Shown piece by piece: positions 47,782 to 59,878 of a stretch of DNA of 64,000 nt. Source of the stretch: Doryteuthis pealeii (Eukaryota; Mollusca; Cephalopoda; Myopsida; Loliginidae). How positions within the stretch are numbered: the first letter of the stretch is position 1; each line of letters opens with the position of its first letter. The notes beneath the pieces were generated by a model. The model was not told where the DNA came from. It searched no databases and was given only the letters and a program-made list of their open reading frames with translations. The stretch is taken from the NCBI GenBank assembly GCA_023376005.1, contig CM042151.1, positions 74,317,554-74,381,553 of the forward strand, given 5' to 3'. Position numbers and translations under genes: made by a program.

Positions 47782-49137
47782 TAGGGATACCTAAAATGAA
47801 GCTAAAATGCGTTTTAGACAAAATGACTTTAGCCCCCCTACAAAAAATAATTTACCAAAAATCAGGAAATTATCGGATTTTAATGAAATTTTCAGTGTTT
47901 ATGTATCAATGAATGATCTTTGTAATGCATTATTTATTTTATTTCAAAACTTTCTCATTTTTTTCAGGTCACTTAATTTTGACCCCCCCCCCCTTATGTT
48001 GGGGGGATAACATTTTGTTCGAGTTGGTCTTATAGTTTTCTAATTACAGTATAAATAAAGATATAAGACCAAAGTTATGAATAGAAACAATTTTTTTTTA
48101 CAGTGGCTTTGCTATGAGAAAATAAGTACAGAAAATCGAAAAGTAAAATGTAAAAAATAATAGATAATTAATTTTTTTGAGATTTCTTTTTTACTAATTG
48201 TTAATTTTTTTATAAGCTTATATTTCTATTATTAATAAATATATTTGATGTGACATCAGCAAGAGCTCAGACTCTGCCCAAAGGTTTGTTCCCGCCTTTT
48301 TAATCCTTGTAAGAAATTAAATCAGTTCGTAATAAATCATTATTGAATTTACCTCGTGTGTTAACCTCTGCTGACTTATCCTTATTCTACCCTGTGTGAT
48401 CAGCTCCTCACTTTATACTTTTACCTATTGTAAATTCTATTGTTATTTCAAACATTATTTTCACTATGCACTCCTATGCTACTTACCAAACCTCAACACT
48501 AATTTCGATAATTATTTAATTGGCTATTATCTTATAAAAGAAAAATTATACATTGATATTTTTTCTGCTTAAAGGGGGGGGACGTTTTCAATCGAGTTTT
48601 TCTTCAAAAAGTATACTTTGATGTAATAAAATAAGGTTTGCATTAAATGATATTTATTTCTAGAATCTAAAAATATAACATTTTAAACTTAAAATCAGGC
48701 TTTTCATATTTTAAATGAATTTTATATATTAATTTTTCATAGCAAAAATACTAAATTAAAGTTTTGAAATAAAAGAACTGATGCATTATAAAATTCATTA
48801 ATTGATAAATCAATACTGAAAATTCATTAAAATTGGATAATTACCTGATTTTTGGTAAATTCTTTTTCAATCGCGAATGTTTCATTCAAATTGTAAACAA
48901 GCGCTTTAAAACCCCTGAAAAAGAGTGTTAATGGCGGATCACGTCGAAATTGACCAAAACAAATTGTTTTAAATCTATTAAAAATAAACTGCATATGTAA
49001 TGATATTTTTATTTTTTAATGATGGTTATTATGTTACTTCTTATCATTTTAGACAAAAGTTTGAGCTTAAATAATAGATTTAATTAATTTCAATTTGTTT
49101 TTAAAAACCTAGCAGCTGACAAAATTGGGTATCCCTA
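47782..49137. mobile_element. B-family element with inverted termini
   Basis: Its ends are TAGGGATACCTAAAATG and, inverted, TAGGGATACCCAATTTTG. The body is A/T-rich with G- and C-runs and no transposase. A solo LTR interrupts it at 48,199-48,498. If the outer TA is the duplicated target, it would be a TA-targeting non-autonomous element; no longer target duplication is evident. Confidence 0.55.
48199..48498 (+). mobile_element. 300-bp solo LTR
   Basis: It starts TGTTAATTTTTTTATAAG and ends CCTCAACA (TGTT...AACA), flanked by a perfect 5-bp duplication CTAAT (48,194-48,198 and 48,499-48,503). It contains AATAAA near 48,333. The host B-family sequence is uninterrupted in the copy at about 57,480-57,500. 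These are the hallmarks of LTR-retrotransposon integration followed by LTR-LTR recombination. Confidence 0.8.
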
Positions 49138-49730
49138 TTATTTTTTTCAGGGATTTAAAAAAAAATTTAAAATGTAACATAAATACTTTTGTTTAATGTC
49201 TAGCAAAATAATCAAAGAAAATAATGTAGAGCTCAAACAGTGTTTGTTTGAAGAAATTTATTATTTTATTTGGAAACAAATAATTCACCCGTTTAAATCT
49301 AGAAAGTTTTGAGGTATGTAATGTTTTATACACTTTGATAAATGTATAAAAAAAAAGTCTTGCTTTTTATAATATTTATGATATAATCTTATTGTAAATA
49401 ATTTCTAACATTCTAATTTTGATTCTCCCAATATTTTTTTTTTTTAAATTTTTTAAAATAATATCAATAGTTAAATCGCGAGGCCCCAAGGAAATGCTAA
49501 ATTAGTAATTTGTTTTTGATTCAGAAAAAATTAATTATTTTATGTATGATCATTCATAAAAAAAATTTTTTAATAGTCAGATCGAAATGCGCACCTCAAG
49601 ATGCGATAACTATGTCAACATAGATTATGAATCTATGCGAATTTCATTTAAATGCAAAAATTTAGGTTTTATCTGATAGAAATTTATTTTTTATTTTTAT
49701 AACACATACACTTGGAATTGTTCTTTATAA

Positions 49731-50165
49731 TATAAAGAAAACAGTCAGATAAGGGTAAAGAATAGGTTAACGACACAACAACAAGGCTTATAAACAAAGT
49801 GCATTTATCATAGCAAGATGTAAGATACAATACAAATACAAAGTGTAACTTGTGGTACAAATGTGTGTGTAAGTTTTACAATGTATTACAATAGAAAATG
49901 TACGTAAAGTATGAGTTGCAAAGTCACAAATAGGAATGTATGTAAATGTATGAATTATTATGAATTGTTTGCGAGATAATGCCTTGTGACTTATCTGAGT
50001 CCAGATAGAATGTCTTGCTAGTTCGTTTGTTTGATTTTATGCTCTCCCATGCTTTCCAATTCTCCTCGTTCGGCCAATGCCTGTGCTGTGTAAAAAACTG
50101 CGTCGTTCCTCGAAAAGATTCCAGTGGGAAGAGAGTGATTTTAATGTATCAGCCTCAAAATTTGC
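49731..50165 (-). other. Unassigned insertion, LTR-like
   Basis: It interrupts a repeat whose uninterrupted form is at 5,820 and 45,955. On the minus strand it contains GCATAAAATC and later CACTTTGTTTATAAGCC. Composition resembles an LTR, but I could not define matching ends or a target duplication. Confidence 0.3.
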
Positions 50166-52548
50166 GGCCAAACTGAGCTTTGGGAAAAATTACACTGTTA
50201 TCTTGAAAAATAAATAAAATAATTTGTTTTACTTGTGAAAGAGTGGTTTTTATGTAGAAAAAAGGACTGCAAATTTACATATTATCTCTTTGACAATTAT
50301 CCATTTAAATTTATGGGTGGCTGTATTCGACATAATTGTTTTCTTGTGCATATTCAAAGACTGATTTTTGAAAGATTTTTTGTGGTAGTTTCAGAATAAC
50401 CCCGGAATATTTTTAGTTCATCTGAATTTTAAAATTCAATGTTATATTATATTCAAATATTAGTGAAAAATTCGATTTGTACACACACGAAAATATTTTT
50501 AAACATTAAAAAGAAGAAAAAAAATTATTTAAGCACACAAAAGATTTAAAATCTCTTAAAAATTAATTTCTTAATTTTTTTTCTTGACAATTTAACAGAA
50601 TATTGTACATATCAATTGAAAAAGAAAAAAAGTGTTTGAATAATATTATCATGACATTTTTTAGCACTTTTTATTTCAGAATTCATGATTTTTTTTCTAC
50701 AAAAACTACAGCCTCGAATTTTATAAACATCTTTTGATATAATTATTCAGACTCTTATCTTTATAGAAAAAAAGAAGTAAAAATCGTTTTTGCTGGTTCA
50801 TTTTTTTCATATTTCATAAAATAAAATAGGGAGGGGGTAGACCTTTTAAAAATATTTCCCCTAATATATTATTGGAAAAAACTATTTCAGACCTATTTTC
50901 ATTAAAAGGTAAGTAATTATGGAAATCAGACCATCAAGTGATTTTTCATAGAAATTTTAAAGATCCTCTTGTGGTACCTAATAAAATAGAATAAAAGGAT
51001 AAACATTTTACAAATTTCCCAATTAAAATAATAATAAATAATAATAATAATAATAATACTGATAATTTTAAAGAAAAATAAACATGTTTTTTAGAGAAAG
51101 TTCACATTTATTTTCAGAAATTAAAGTTCTCCCTAATTCCTCGTTTCATGAAATAAGAATAATTTTTCAATTTATTTTCATCCAATAAAGTAAAAAAAAA
51201 AGTAAGTCATCAGGGTAGCCTAAAGACGGTGTGATCTTATTGAACCCTTAAAAATTACTACCCTTGGTCAGGGCACAAAGCTGGCAGATAATAAAGATGG
51301 CTTTAAACCCCTAACACATTGTCCAATTTATACTCCATTTAATTTAAATATACTGACATAGTGGCAGCCCTGGCACAAGAACATTGATCAGAAAAAAGGA
51401 GCATAACAATGAACAAGACTAACTGGAAAAAAGTTATTTCAACTTTTTCGATAAAAAAACCCAACTTTTTGGACAAATTAAACTAAATGTCCTAACACTG
51501 ATTGCAACCGGAAATGTTCGCAGACAAAACAAAACCAAAAAAAAAAAAAAAAAGAAGAAAAGTGCTTGCAGTAGAAAAATTGTTCCTTGGAACAAACAAG
51601 TGTTTTACCATATTTAATAATACTCTATTTCATATTCTTTTTTTCAGCCGGTTGTATAGACAGAATTAATTCTCATTTCTAGCACACGTATCTGAACTGT
51701 TCAACTACATAAACATTTCACATTTACCATTACATATTTCTTGACAAATTTTTACATTTTATATTTCGTAGCAAACCTTTCCACATCATATCTACACAAT
51801 TTTTTTTAACATTCAATTTTGTTGATTATTGCAAATTTATTCTCTGAATGAATTTATTTGTTACCATTTAATCATATGCATTTGTTTTATCATCTCTCTG
51901 TATTGTCTACCTAAACTGTGTCATATTTTTATTTGTCATTTTAATATCATTTGCAACCCCCTACTACAAGGCCTCTACAGTATTCAACATCCTTGTCTTT
52001 TGACAATTTAATAGAATATAGTACATACCAATTACAAAAGCAAAAGAAAATTTTCAAATATTAATATTATGACATTTTTTTGCACTTTATATTTCCGATT
52101 TCATTAATTTTTCATAAAAAACTACACCTCGTACATTCATACAATTTCATTGATATAGTTATTCAAACTCTTATCTTTATAGAAAAAAAAGTACAAAATT
52201 TTTCTGTTGCGTCATTTTTTTTTATCTCATAAAATAAAATAGGGGGGGGGGTGATAGACCTCGTAAAAAAATATTTCCCCTAATATATTTTAGAAAAAAA
52301 ATATTTTAGATGTATTTACATCCAATGGTAAACATTTATGGAAATTTTCATGAAAATCAGATAATTAATTGATTTTTCATAGAATTTTTCAAAAAACCTC
52401 TTATCATAACTTGTTTTTAGCAACATTAAATTTCAGTTGATTTAACAGTGCAAAAATGAAAACATTGTTTTTCAATCATAATTTTCATTATTTTTGTAAG
52501 CTGATAAAGAATTTTAAAAATGATTAGGAGTTTGTTTAATGTTAATAT
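50166..52548. repeat. TAGG-family fragments and unassigned DNA
   Basis: 50,166-50,975 is a truncated family copy ending GTGGTACCTA. 51,998-52,548 is another fragment, cut where the retroelement begins. Between them, 51,190-51,995 has no recognisable gene; an (AAT)n tract is at about 51,028-51,056. Confidence 0.5.
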
Positions 52549-54540
52549 ATTCATTATCCAGCTTAAGATGTTTGCTGTTGATTTTCACTTTTTCTAATAG
52601 TGCATTTAGCATATTTTTCATATCAAAACTCCATGAAATTTTTTTTTCTGTGAAATTTTTTAACCATTTCTATCAGAGGGACAAGTTGTTTTTCTGAGTC
52701 TGCATAACATTTAAGGTCGTCCATTGTGGCTGCCACTGTAGGCAGCTTGTAGTAGTAGTAGTAGTATTTATTGTCATGTTCATCAGGCCTGATTTACGCC
52801 TTCCCCTACCCCTTAACTCTTTGAGTACCCTTTGACCTGGTCATTCCCACTTGTAAGAATGTTCCCTTTCAGAAAATAGTTCCTTGGTTTTTAAAAAAAA
52901 AACTAAATATGTGTAAATGCATTTTTTGAGATTGTTGGAATACTTGTTTGCCTTTGTGTAGTTATGTAAAAGAGAACACTGCCTTAGGCGGTTATTGCAA
53001 AAATTTTTTAGTAAAAAGTGAAACTTTGTATGGTTTTGGATTTGGCGTAGTGATTTGGTAAATAGTCAGGCTAGGAGAGTACCAGCCAAAATCTTTCTTT
53101 CCCTTTGAGGTGACTTTATGGTATAGTCACAACTTTTGCGCTCTCTGAATGTAGAGCAATTCTTTTGAGTGATAAATTTAGACACCACACTCTTAGTACA
53201 GAATTACTAAGATATTGGTCCCTTCAAGTCCAAGTCCCTACGTGCCAACAAAGGTAAACTGGTTTTTCATTCCCTTCTTTAAAACTGCATTTAGAAATCA
53301 TGTTATTTTTTGTGTTAAATTTTAATTTCTCTTAAATGGTAAATTATCCTTACCCTGGTTATCTCACTGTTTGTGCCTGTTGAGGCAATTATGTTAAATA
53401 CCCCAACCCTGTTGTATGTTCTTTAATTTGTAAGTCATTTAGTTATGCTTAAATGATTTTATATTTAGAATTTTTGGTAAACTATGAGGCGTAAACCTTT
53501 CCTGTAATTTTTGCTATAACTTTTTGTGTGAAATTTGTTTTATTGTTCTGTAAATTTATTGTATTTTGTGTGATTTTGTGACTTATGCGAATTCTTTCCT
53601 TTAATTCAGTTTTCACAGCATACACTGTATAGAAAATAAAGAATTATTAGAAATACGGTGTGGTCTTTATGGTCTTTTATGTGCATGGTGCTAACTTCTT
53701 TGAAAATTTACGGGAAAGCCAAACTGGTTTTAACACTTATGTGGGACGAAATTGCACATCCATGTAGAGTGGGTGGTTCAATTTTTTATTCTCTTCTTTC
53801 TTTCTGCCTTTACTGAGGTTGTATCCAGCTTTGCAGCATTTAAGGACTTTCCTAAGTGGATCATAGCGAGATAGAAAAAAAGAGATGATAGGCTATTTCC
53901 ATAGACCTTGGGGTCTGTATTTTTCCTTCCAAGTAATTTAATCTTAATGTTGTTTGTCATCTGGCCATTTGTTTCTGGAAGAATCATCTTATGTCTTCAT
54001 GGCCATTGAATAGTTCCAAACATCAGAGTATCCAGGAATGAGGCACACTGTCAAATGCTTTTTTATAGACTATCCGTGCCATTGATAATTTTCTTTGTCT
54101 CTTCCAGCAATCCTCCAGGATGGTCTTGTTTATTTGTAGTTGGTCCTTTGTGCTAAGTTTTTTTTTCTGGTACATCCTTTCTGTTTATTTTCAATGTAAT
54201 CACCGTCAGCTAGGTAATTATATGTTGCATCAGTGATTAACCCATACATGTGGTTGTAAGGCAGCAGATTGGTTTGTATTTATAATTAGATAGGTCTCTT
54301 GGTTCTTGGGTTGGAGGATGTATTGCCAATAGTGAGCCTTCCAGTTGGCCCTTCATCTTCATTCTTGTGAATACCTTGGCATAGTGTTGATGGAATACTG
54401 TCAGAGTTTTAACCAGAAATTTGGAATATTGTCAATTCCTGGTGTTTTAAAATTGCTGAAGCTACTTTTTTTCATTTTCTTGGGTAATTTCCAAGGCTGG
54501 AATCTTTAACACGCCCTTGGGATCGCACCTTAATTTCATC
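52549..54540 (-). pseudogene. R2-type reverse transcriptase remnant, split by an LTR
   Basis: Read on the minus strand the translation gives, in order: FKTPGIDNIPNFWLK; a degraded NYRPI-like region; STKDQLQINKTILEDCWKRQ; YKKAFDSVPHSWI (catalytic metal-binding box); NGQMTNNIKIK; GNSLSSLFFYLAMIHLGKSL (GDSLSPLLF box); and KLNHPLYMD, interrupted by the LTR and resuming MDDLKCYADSEKQLVPLIEM. Together this is most of the RT domain of an R2/NeSL-type element. Several stops and frameshifts are present. It starts about 45 bp past the ZNF4 stop codon on the same strand, and lacks both the N-terminal region and the knuckle/endonuclease end, which are the parts preserved at ZNF3 instead. Confidence 0.85.
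52725..53758 (+). mobile_element. 1,034-bp solo LTR in the RT catalytic box
   Basis: It begins TGTGGCTGCCACTG and ends AAATTGCACA (TG...CA), flanked by a perfect 5-bp duplication TCCAT (52,720-52,724 and 53,759-53,763). A polyadenylation-type AATAAA lies near 53,635, about 120 bp from the right end, consistent with plus orientation. Removing it and one TCCAT restores the LYMDDLK codons of the host element. No internal region or second LTR is present. Confidence 0.85.
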
Positions 54541-54585
54541 ATTAATGAGATTTCAGTAGACGTTACTGGAATTTCAATCAAAAGC

Positions 54586-55455
54586 TTATTTATTCTCATC
54601 AGAGTGTGTTCGCATGTGTCTTCTTAAATTGGAAGATGATGACAATCCGGATCCACAGACTTCACAAGAAAATGGTTTCTCACCAGTGTGTTTTTGCATG
54701 TGTAATTTCAAATTGCAACTTTGTGTAAATGCTGATCCACAGACTTTGCAAGAAAATGGCTTCTCTCCAGTGTGTGTTCGCATGTGACATTTTAAGATGG
54801 AATTCATAGAAAATGCAGATCCACAGACTTCACAAGAATATGGTTTCTCACCAGTGTGTGTTCGCATGTGTGCTCTTAAATGGCAAGATAATGAAAATGC
54901 TGATCCACAAACTTCACAAGAATATGGTTTCTCTCCAGTGTGTATTCGCATGTGTCTTCTTAAACTGGAAGGGTCTGAAAACGTGGATTCACAGAGTTCA
55001 CAAGAAAATGGTTTCTCACCAGTGTGTGTTCGCATGTGTGATTTCAAACTGGATCTCTGTGAAAATGCTGATCCACAGACTACACAAGAAAATGGCTTCT
55101 CTCCAGTGTGTGTTCGCATGTGTGATTTCAAACTGGAACTGTGTGAAAATGCTGATCTGCAAACCTCACAAGAAAATTGCTTCTCTCCAGTGTGTGTTCG
55201 CATGTGTGATTTTAAACTGTAACTCTGTGAAAATGCTAATCCACAGAATTCACAAGAAAATGGTTTCTCACCAGTATGTGAGCGCATGTGACATTTCAAC
55301 TGGGAACAGTATGAAAATTCCGATCCACAGACTTCACAAGAAAATGTTTTCTTTCCAGGATGTCCTCGCATATGTGCTTTCAAACTAGAATTTGCTGGAA
55401 ATATGGATCCACAAATTTTACAAGAAAAAACTTCTGCTTCAGAATGTGCTTCCAT
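54586..55455 (-). CDS. ZNF4: C2H2 zinc-finger protein, 10 fingers
   Basis: The intact 289-residue frame encodes ten C2H2 fingers from about residue 11 to 284, linked mostly by TGEKP; the first linker is degenerate (PGKKT). Finger cores vary ([36 protein letters not shown]), so this copy is more diverged internally than ZNF2. The protein ends HTHSDENK-like, just after finger 10. The frame is open for about 25 codons upstream of the first ATG, back to a TAG near 55,530, so the N-terminus could be longer if spliced differently. It shares its N-terminus (MEAHSEAEVFSC) with ZNF3. No effector domain is visible in this exon. A nuclear DNA-binding protein by family; targets unknown. Confidence 0.8.
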   Translation of the reverse strand: MEAHSEAEVFSCKICGSIFPANSSLKAHMRGHPGKKTFSCEVCGSEFSYCSQLKCHMRSHTGEKPFSCEFCGLAFSQSYSLKSHMRTHTGEKQFSCEVCRSAFSHSSSLKSHMRTHTGEKPFSCVVCGSAFSQRSSLKSHMRTHTGEKPFSCELCESTFSDPSSLRRHMRIHTGEKPYSCEVCGSAFSLSCHLRAHMRTHTGEKPYSCEVCGSAFSMNSILKCHMRTHTGEKPFSCKVCGSAFTQSCNLKLHMQKHTGEKPFSCEVCGSGLSSSSNLRRHMRTHSDENK

Positions 55456-55735
55456 ATCTGCTTTCAGACCTAATCTCTGGAAAAATTCTAATCTACACAG
55501 TGGAGTAAAGTTGTGTTTTACCAGAGCCTATTTTCCCACTTATTCTTTGAAATGTGAATTTAAGGAAAATGTTTATATACTGAAGTTCAGATATATATAT
55601 ACTGTTAATATGCAAATCTACACATTAGCAAGAATATACTTTTTTCATTTAGCATGTGTTTGAAAATGTCTTTTTATATTTCAAACCATTCTTCCCCAAT
55701 GCAGTTGATTTCTGTGAATGAATAAGAATTAACGT
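55456..55735 (-). other. ZNF4 upstream exon part and splice acceptor
   Basis: Decayed sequence homologous to the other loci runs to the conserved acceptor (CAG at 55,712-55,714, exon start 55,711), preceded by TTCTTATTCATTCA on the minus strand. Confidence 0.5.
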
Positions 55736-56079
55736 GTTATTTTTTAAAAATAAATAAAACATGAAATTCATCAGCATAAAGAAAAATTGTTATTCAACAA
55801 TTCAAAAATTTCATGGAATTTAATATAAGAATTTTTTTCTAATTTTGACAAAGATTTATCAGAATTAAAAGGACACTCCATTTATAAAAATATGAGAAAA
55901 TTATTTCCACTCTAACATTTAGCAAACAAAACAAGAATATTTGTGACAAACATTTTATCATCTTAACCAAAATGAATCATAGGGAAAATAACTTTTTTCA
56001 TGTAGAACAAAAATGGAATGTAGGAATAAATGATTGATTATATTTTTATCTATATGAATAAGTAAATCACATTGAAATT

Positions 56080-56083
<4 letters not shown>

Positions 56084-56122
<39 letters not shown>
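56084..56122. repeat. (AAT)n microsatellite
   Basis: Equivalent of the tract at 19,504, in the ZNF4 upstream region. Confidence 0.95.
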
Positions 56123-56124
<2 letters not shown>

Positions 56125-57515
56125 GATGATTCCATGGAATAATTCAAGCCTTATAAGAAAATAAATTTGTATATTTCAATACAAATTAATTAAGAGTCAT
56201 ATTTTCATGAAAATTTCCATATTTGTTCATCTGTTTATGAAATTATGTTTAAAATTGTTTTTCCAAAAATATATTAGTATATTTCTTTGGAATATATTAG
56301 AAAATTTCTTTGAAAATTTTTGGCAATTCAATTAAAAAAACAAGTAAAAGTTTGAAAAAGAATAATGTTATGACATTTTTAGCAGAATTCTGAATTCATG
56401 TTTTCTTACAAAAAATCACTCATATAAACTTTTGATATAATTTCTGATATAATTATTCAGACTCTTATCTTTATTACAAAAATTTTAAAAATCGTTTTTT
56501 ATCAGTTAATTTTTTCAGATATCATAAAATGCAATGTAAAAATATTTCCTGTAATACATTTTATATATCCCTAGTGTTCTTCAGGATTTGATCTTTCTAG
56601 AAATGTAAAAATTGGGACAAGAATTTTATTTTTCAAATGAGCAAAGTTTTAAAAAAACCTACATTCTGAATTGATAAAAAATCTTCGTTTTTAAAAAATC
56701 TAATTATTAAAATATTAAGTCATTAACGAATATTTTGATGAAAATTTCCTTAAAATAGGATATTTACTTGATTTTTGGTAATAGTTTGAAAATTCTAGAA
56801 AAAAAAATGATTACCTCCCTTTGTGATCTGTGTACAATTTACATTAAGTCATTTGATCAGTTTAGGCTAGGCATAGGCACTTTTGTCGTCTGCTAGGAAT
56901 TTTAAAAGCGAATTAAAAATAATTAAATCTATTATTTAAGATCAAACTTTGTCTAAATCGATAAGTAGTAACATAATAACCATCATTAAAAAAAGAAAAA
57001 TATCATTACATATGCAGTTTATTTTTAAAAGATTTAAAACTATTTGTTTTGGTCAATTTCAACGCGATTCGCCATTTCGGCTGTTAATCAATGGTTTTAG
57101 GCGCTTGTTTACAATTTTACTGTAACATTCGCGATTGCAAAAAAATTTACCAAAACTCAGGTAATTATCCGATTTTAATGAAAGTTTCAGTATTGATTTA
57201 ACAATTAATGAATTTTATAATGCATTAGTTATTTTATTTCAAAACTTTAATTTAGTATATGAAATTCATTTAAAATTAAAATATTCTGATGTAAATTTTA
57301 AAATGTTATATTTTTAGATTCTAGAAATAAATATCTATTTAATGCAAACCTCATTTTAGACACATGAATTAATATATTTTGAAGAAAAACTCTATTGAAA
57401 ATGTACCCCCTCCCCTTTTTAAGCAGAAAAAATATCAATGTATAATTTTTTCTTTTATAAGATAATAGCCAATTAAATAATTATCGAAATGAGTAAAAAA
57501 AATCTCCACAAAATG
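56123..57515. repeat. TAGG-family fragments and B-family left part
   Basis: 56,180-56,560 holds short TAGG-family pieces. 56,875 onward is a B-family copy (TTTTGTCGTCTGCTAGG start) that continues after the insertion at 57,527-58,967 to about 59,358. Confidence 0.5.
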
Positions 57516-57526
57516 AATTATCTATT

Positions 57527-58967
57527 AAAAGTAATTGGTAATTTGCTTGAAGCATTGTTAAGTATGTTATAAAATAATAAAATTTGAAGGCAATACAATG
57601 CGTATAAAAAATAAAGACAAAAAGATGTTTTATATGTCTAATCGATTTCGAAGCTAGAGCTTCATCATCATCATAAATATGTATTTTCCCTATCGCAAAT
57701 TTTAAACCTACGAACTATCAACTGTTTGCATATTTGAATTATGTAATACATCTATAATAGATATCTATTAAGACATACCATTGATTCTCAACATTTCATG
57801 CACTTACAATATGAAAGGAAAAAAATTTTTTGAAAAGTTTAAAAAAATTGATATTAAATATATATATAGTGATGGAATGATTAAGAATAAGAAAAAGATA
57901 ATAAAAAATATAAAAAAATTAATTACGATTAATTTAACAATATTGACATACTTATTAACTTCTTCACATGACATTATTTCTTTAAACCATGACACCATTT
58001 CTTTAAACCATAATACCCTCTTAGGATTACGGTCAGTCTAGAACTATTAATAAATATTTAAGGAAAAAAAAAGAATAAATAATAACAGCAAAAGAATGAA
58101 AAAAATAGTTAAATAAAATATATAATTGAAGCAAAACACTATGCCTTTTGTAATTCAAATATTTGATTTATAATATTTAATCTATTTGAAATTTAAAAGG
58201 AGAATGGTTTGTTTTATTGTTTTGAATTTTGCATCAATCCTAATATGTAATTATTATATGATATTTTAATATATAATTAATATAATATTTAATCTATTTA
58301 AGTTTAAAAGAAAAAGAGAAAAAAGGACTCATAAAAGATATTTTCTTAAAAAAAAATAAAAAAATTTTTTTTTTTCTATCAATACTAATACATAATTTAA
58401 GATAATCTTTTATTTACTTATTTACTATTAAAAAATAATTTAAATTAGAGAACAAAGGGGATAAAAAAGAAAAAAGAAAAAGAAGAGAAATAACACCAAA
58501 AAAAAAAAAAAGAAAAGAGGGAGAAAGAATAAGAAAGGAAAGGTGAAAGCGAAACAAAAGCTAAGTATGTAAATTTTTCTATTAACGGTTTTTATTTATT
58601 TGTTCATTTTTGTTTTTAAATTTTGACATGTCCACACGGTCGCAACATATTGGCAACATTTTACTGGATGTCAGCCTTGTTCTCAACAAACTTTTAAAAA
58701 AGAAAAAAAAGAGAGAAATAAGAAATTACAGTTATTCGCCCATTTCATTCATAAAGGAGGAGAAGAAGAAAGAGAGGGAAAAAAGGAGAGGAAAAGGAAA
58801 TAAGAAGAGAAATTATAACCACACAAATAAAAAAACATAAGCACGTCATTTCTGAAAATAAACTCTGATGATGAAGCTCTAGCTTCGAAATCGATAAGAC
58901 ATATAAAACATCTTTTTGTCTTTATTTTTTATACGCATTGTATTGCCTTCCAATTTTATTATTTTAT
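57527..58967. mobile_element. Penelope-like non-autonomous element with inverted ends
   Basis: It is flanked by a perfect 11-bp duplication AATTATCTATT (57,516-57,526 and 58,968-58,978) inside a B-family copy. Its ends are about 100-bp inverted repeats (57,568-57,680 and 58,868-58,966) sharing GAAGGCAATACAATGCG..., GACAAAAAGATGTTTTATAT and GAAGCTAGAGCTTCATCATC. Long inverted terminal repeats with target duplications of variable length suit Penelope-like retroelements; no RT or GIY-YIG domain is present. Two lysine-rich frames (57,781-58,041; 58,610-58,840) reflect poly-purine DNA and lack family features. Confidence 0.6.
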
Positions 58968-58978
58968 AATTATCTATT

Positions 58979-59878
58979 ATTTTTTTACATTTTATTTTTC
59001 GATTTTCGGTATTTATTTTCTCATAGAATAGCCACGGTAAAAAATTTATTTTTGTTTCTATTCATAACTTCGGACTTTTATCTATTTATTTATACTGTGA
59101 TTAGTATAAAATAAGACCAACTTGAAAAAAAGATTACGCCCCCAACATAAGGGGAGTCAAAAATAAGTGACCTGAAAAAATTAGAAAGTTTTGAAATAAA
59201 ATAAATAATGCATTATAAAGATCATTCATTGATAAATAAACACTGAAAATTTCATTAAAATCCGATAATTCCCTGATTTTTGGTAAATTATTTTCTGTAG
59301 GGGGGGGGGGCTAAAGTCATTTGGTCAAAAACGCATTTTAGGCTCATCTTGCCATTAGCTAGTTTCGGCCATATAAAAAAAAGACAAGTAAATATTTTTG
59401 AACTTTTATTTTAAATCTCGCAAAAAAGAAATAATGAACATAAAGAGTTGTTACAAAAAAAAAAACACAATTAATTCAAAGATTGAATTATCTGATTGGG
59501 GAAAAATAAGTCATCGTTATTGTGAAAAATAAGTAAAACAGTCCGTTTATTTACAACACAGTCAGTTTGATTATGGATATTTTTTTGCAGAATTCTATAT
59601 TCATGGTTCTTTTACTAAAATGCTTTTGCATTGTGACTTATAAAAATCTTTTGATATAATTATTCAGAAAAAAAGTAAAAAACATTTTTTTGCCGGGTTA
59701 TTTTTACATGTTTCATAAAATAATATAGGGGCGAGTAGACCTCGTAAAAAAATGTTTCAGAAAAGAACTATTTTAGACATATTTTTATCCAAAGGTAAGT
59801 AATTATGTAAATTTTTGCAAAAATCAAACCATTGATTTTTCATAGAATTTTTTAAAAAGGAAAATTGGTGGTACCTAT
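58979..59878. repeat. B-family right part and TAGG-family fragment
   Basis: The B copy ends at GGCTCATCTTGCCATTAGCT near 59,358. A TAGG-family copy with a lost left terminus follows and ends GGTGGTACCTA near 59,878. 59,879-60,520 is A/T-rich, with a weak X-family-like stretch and no gene. Confidence 0.5.

Noticed and set aside
57781..58840. Two lysine-rich frames inside the Penelope-like element
   Set aside because: Poly-purine composition explains them; no RT, GIY-YIG or other domain residue pattern is present.
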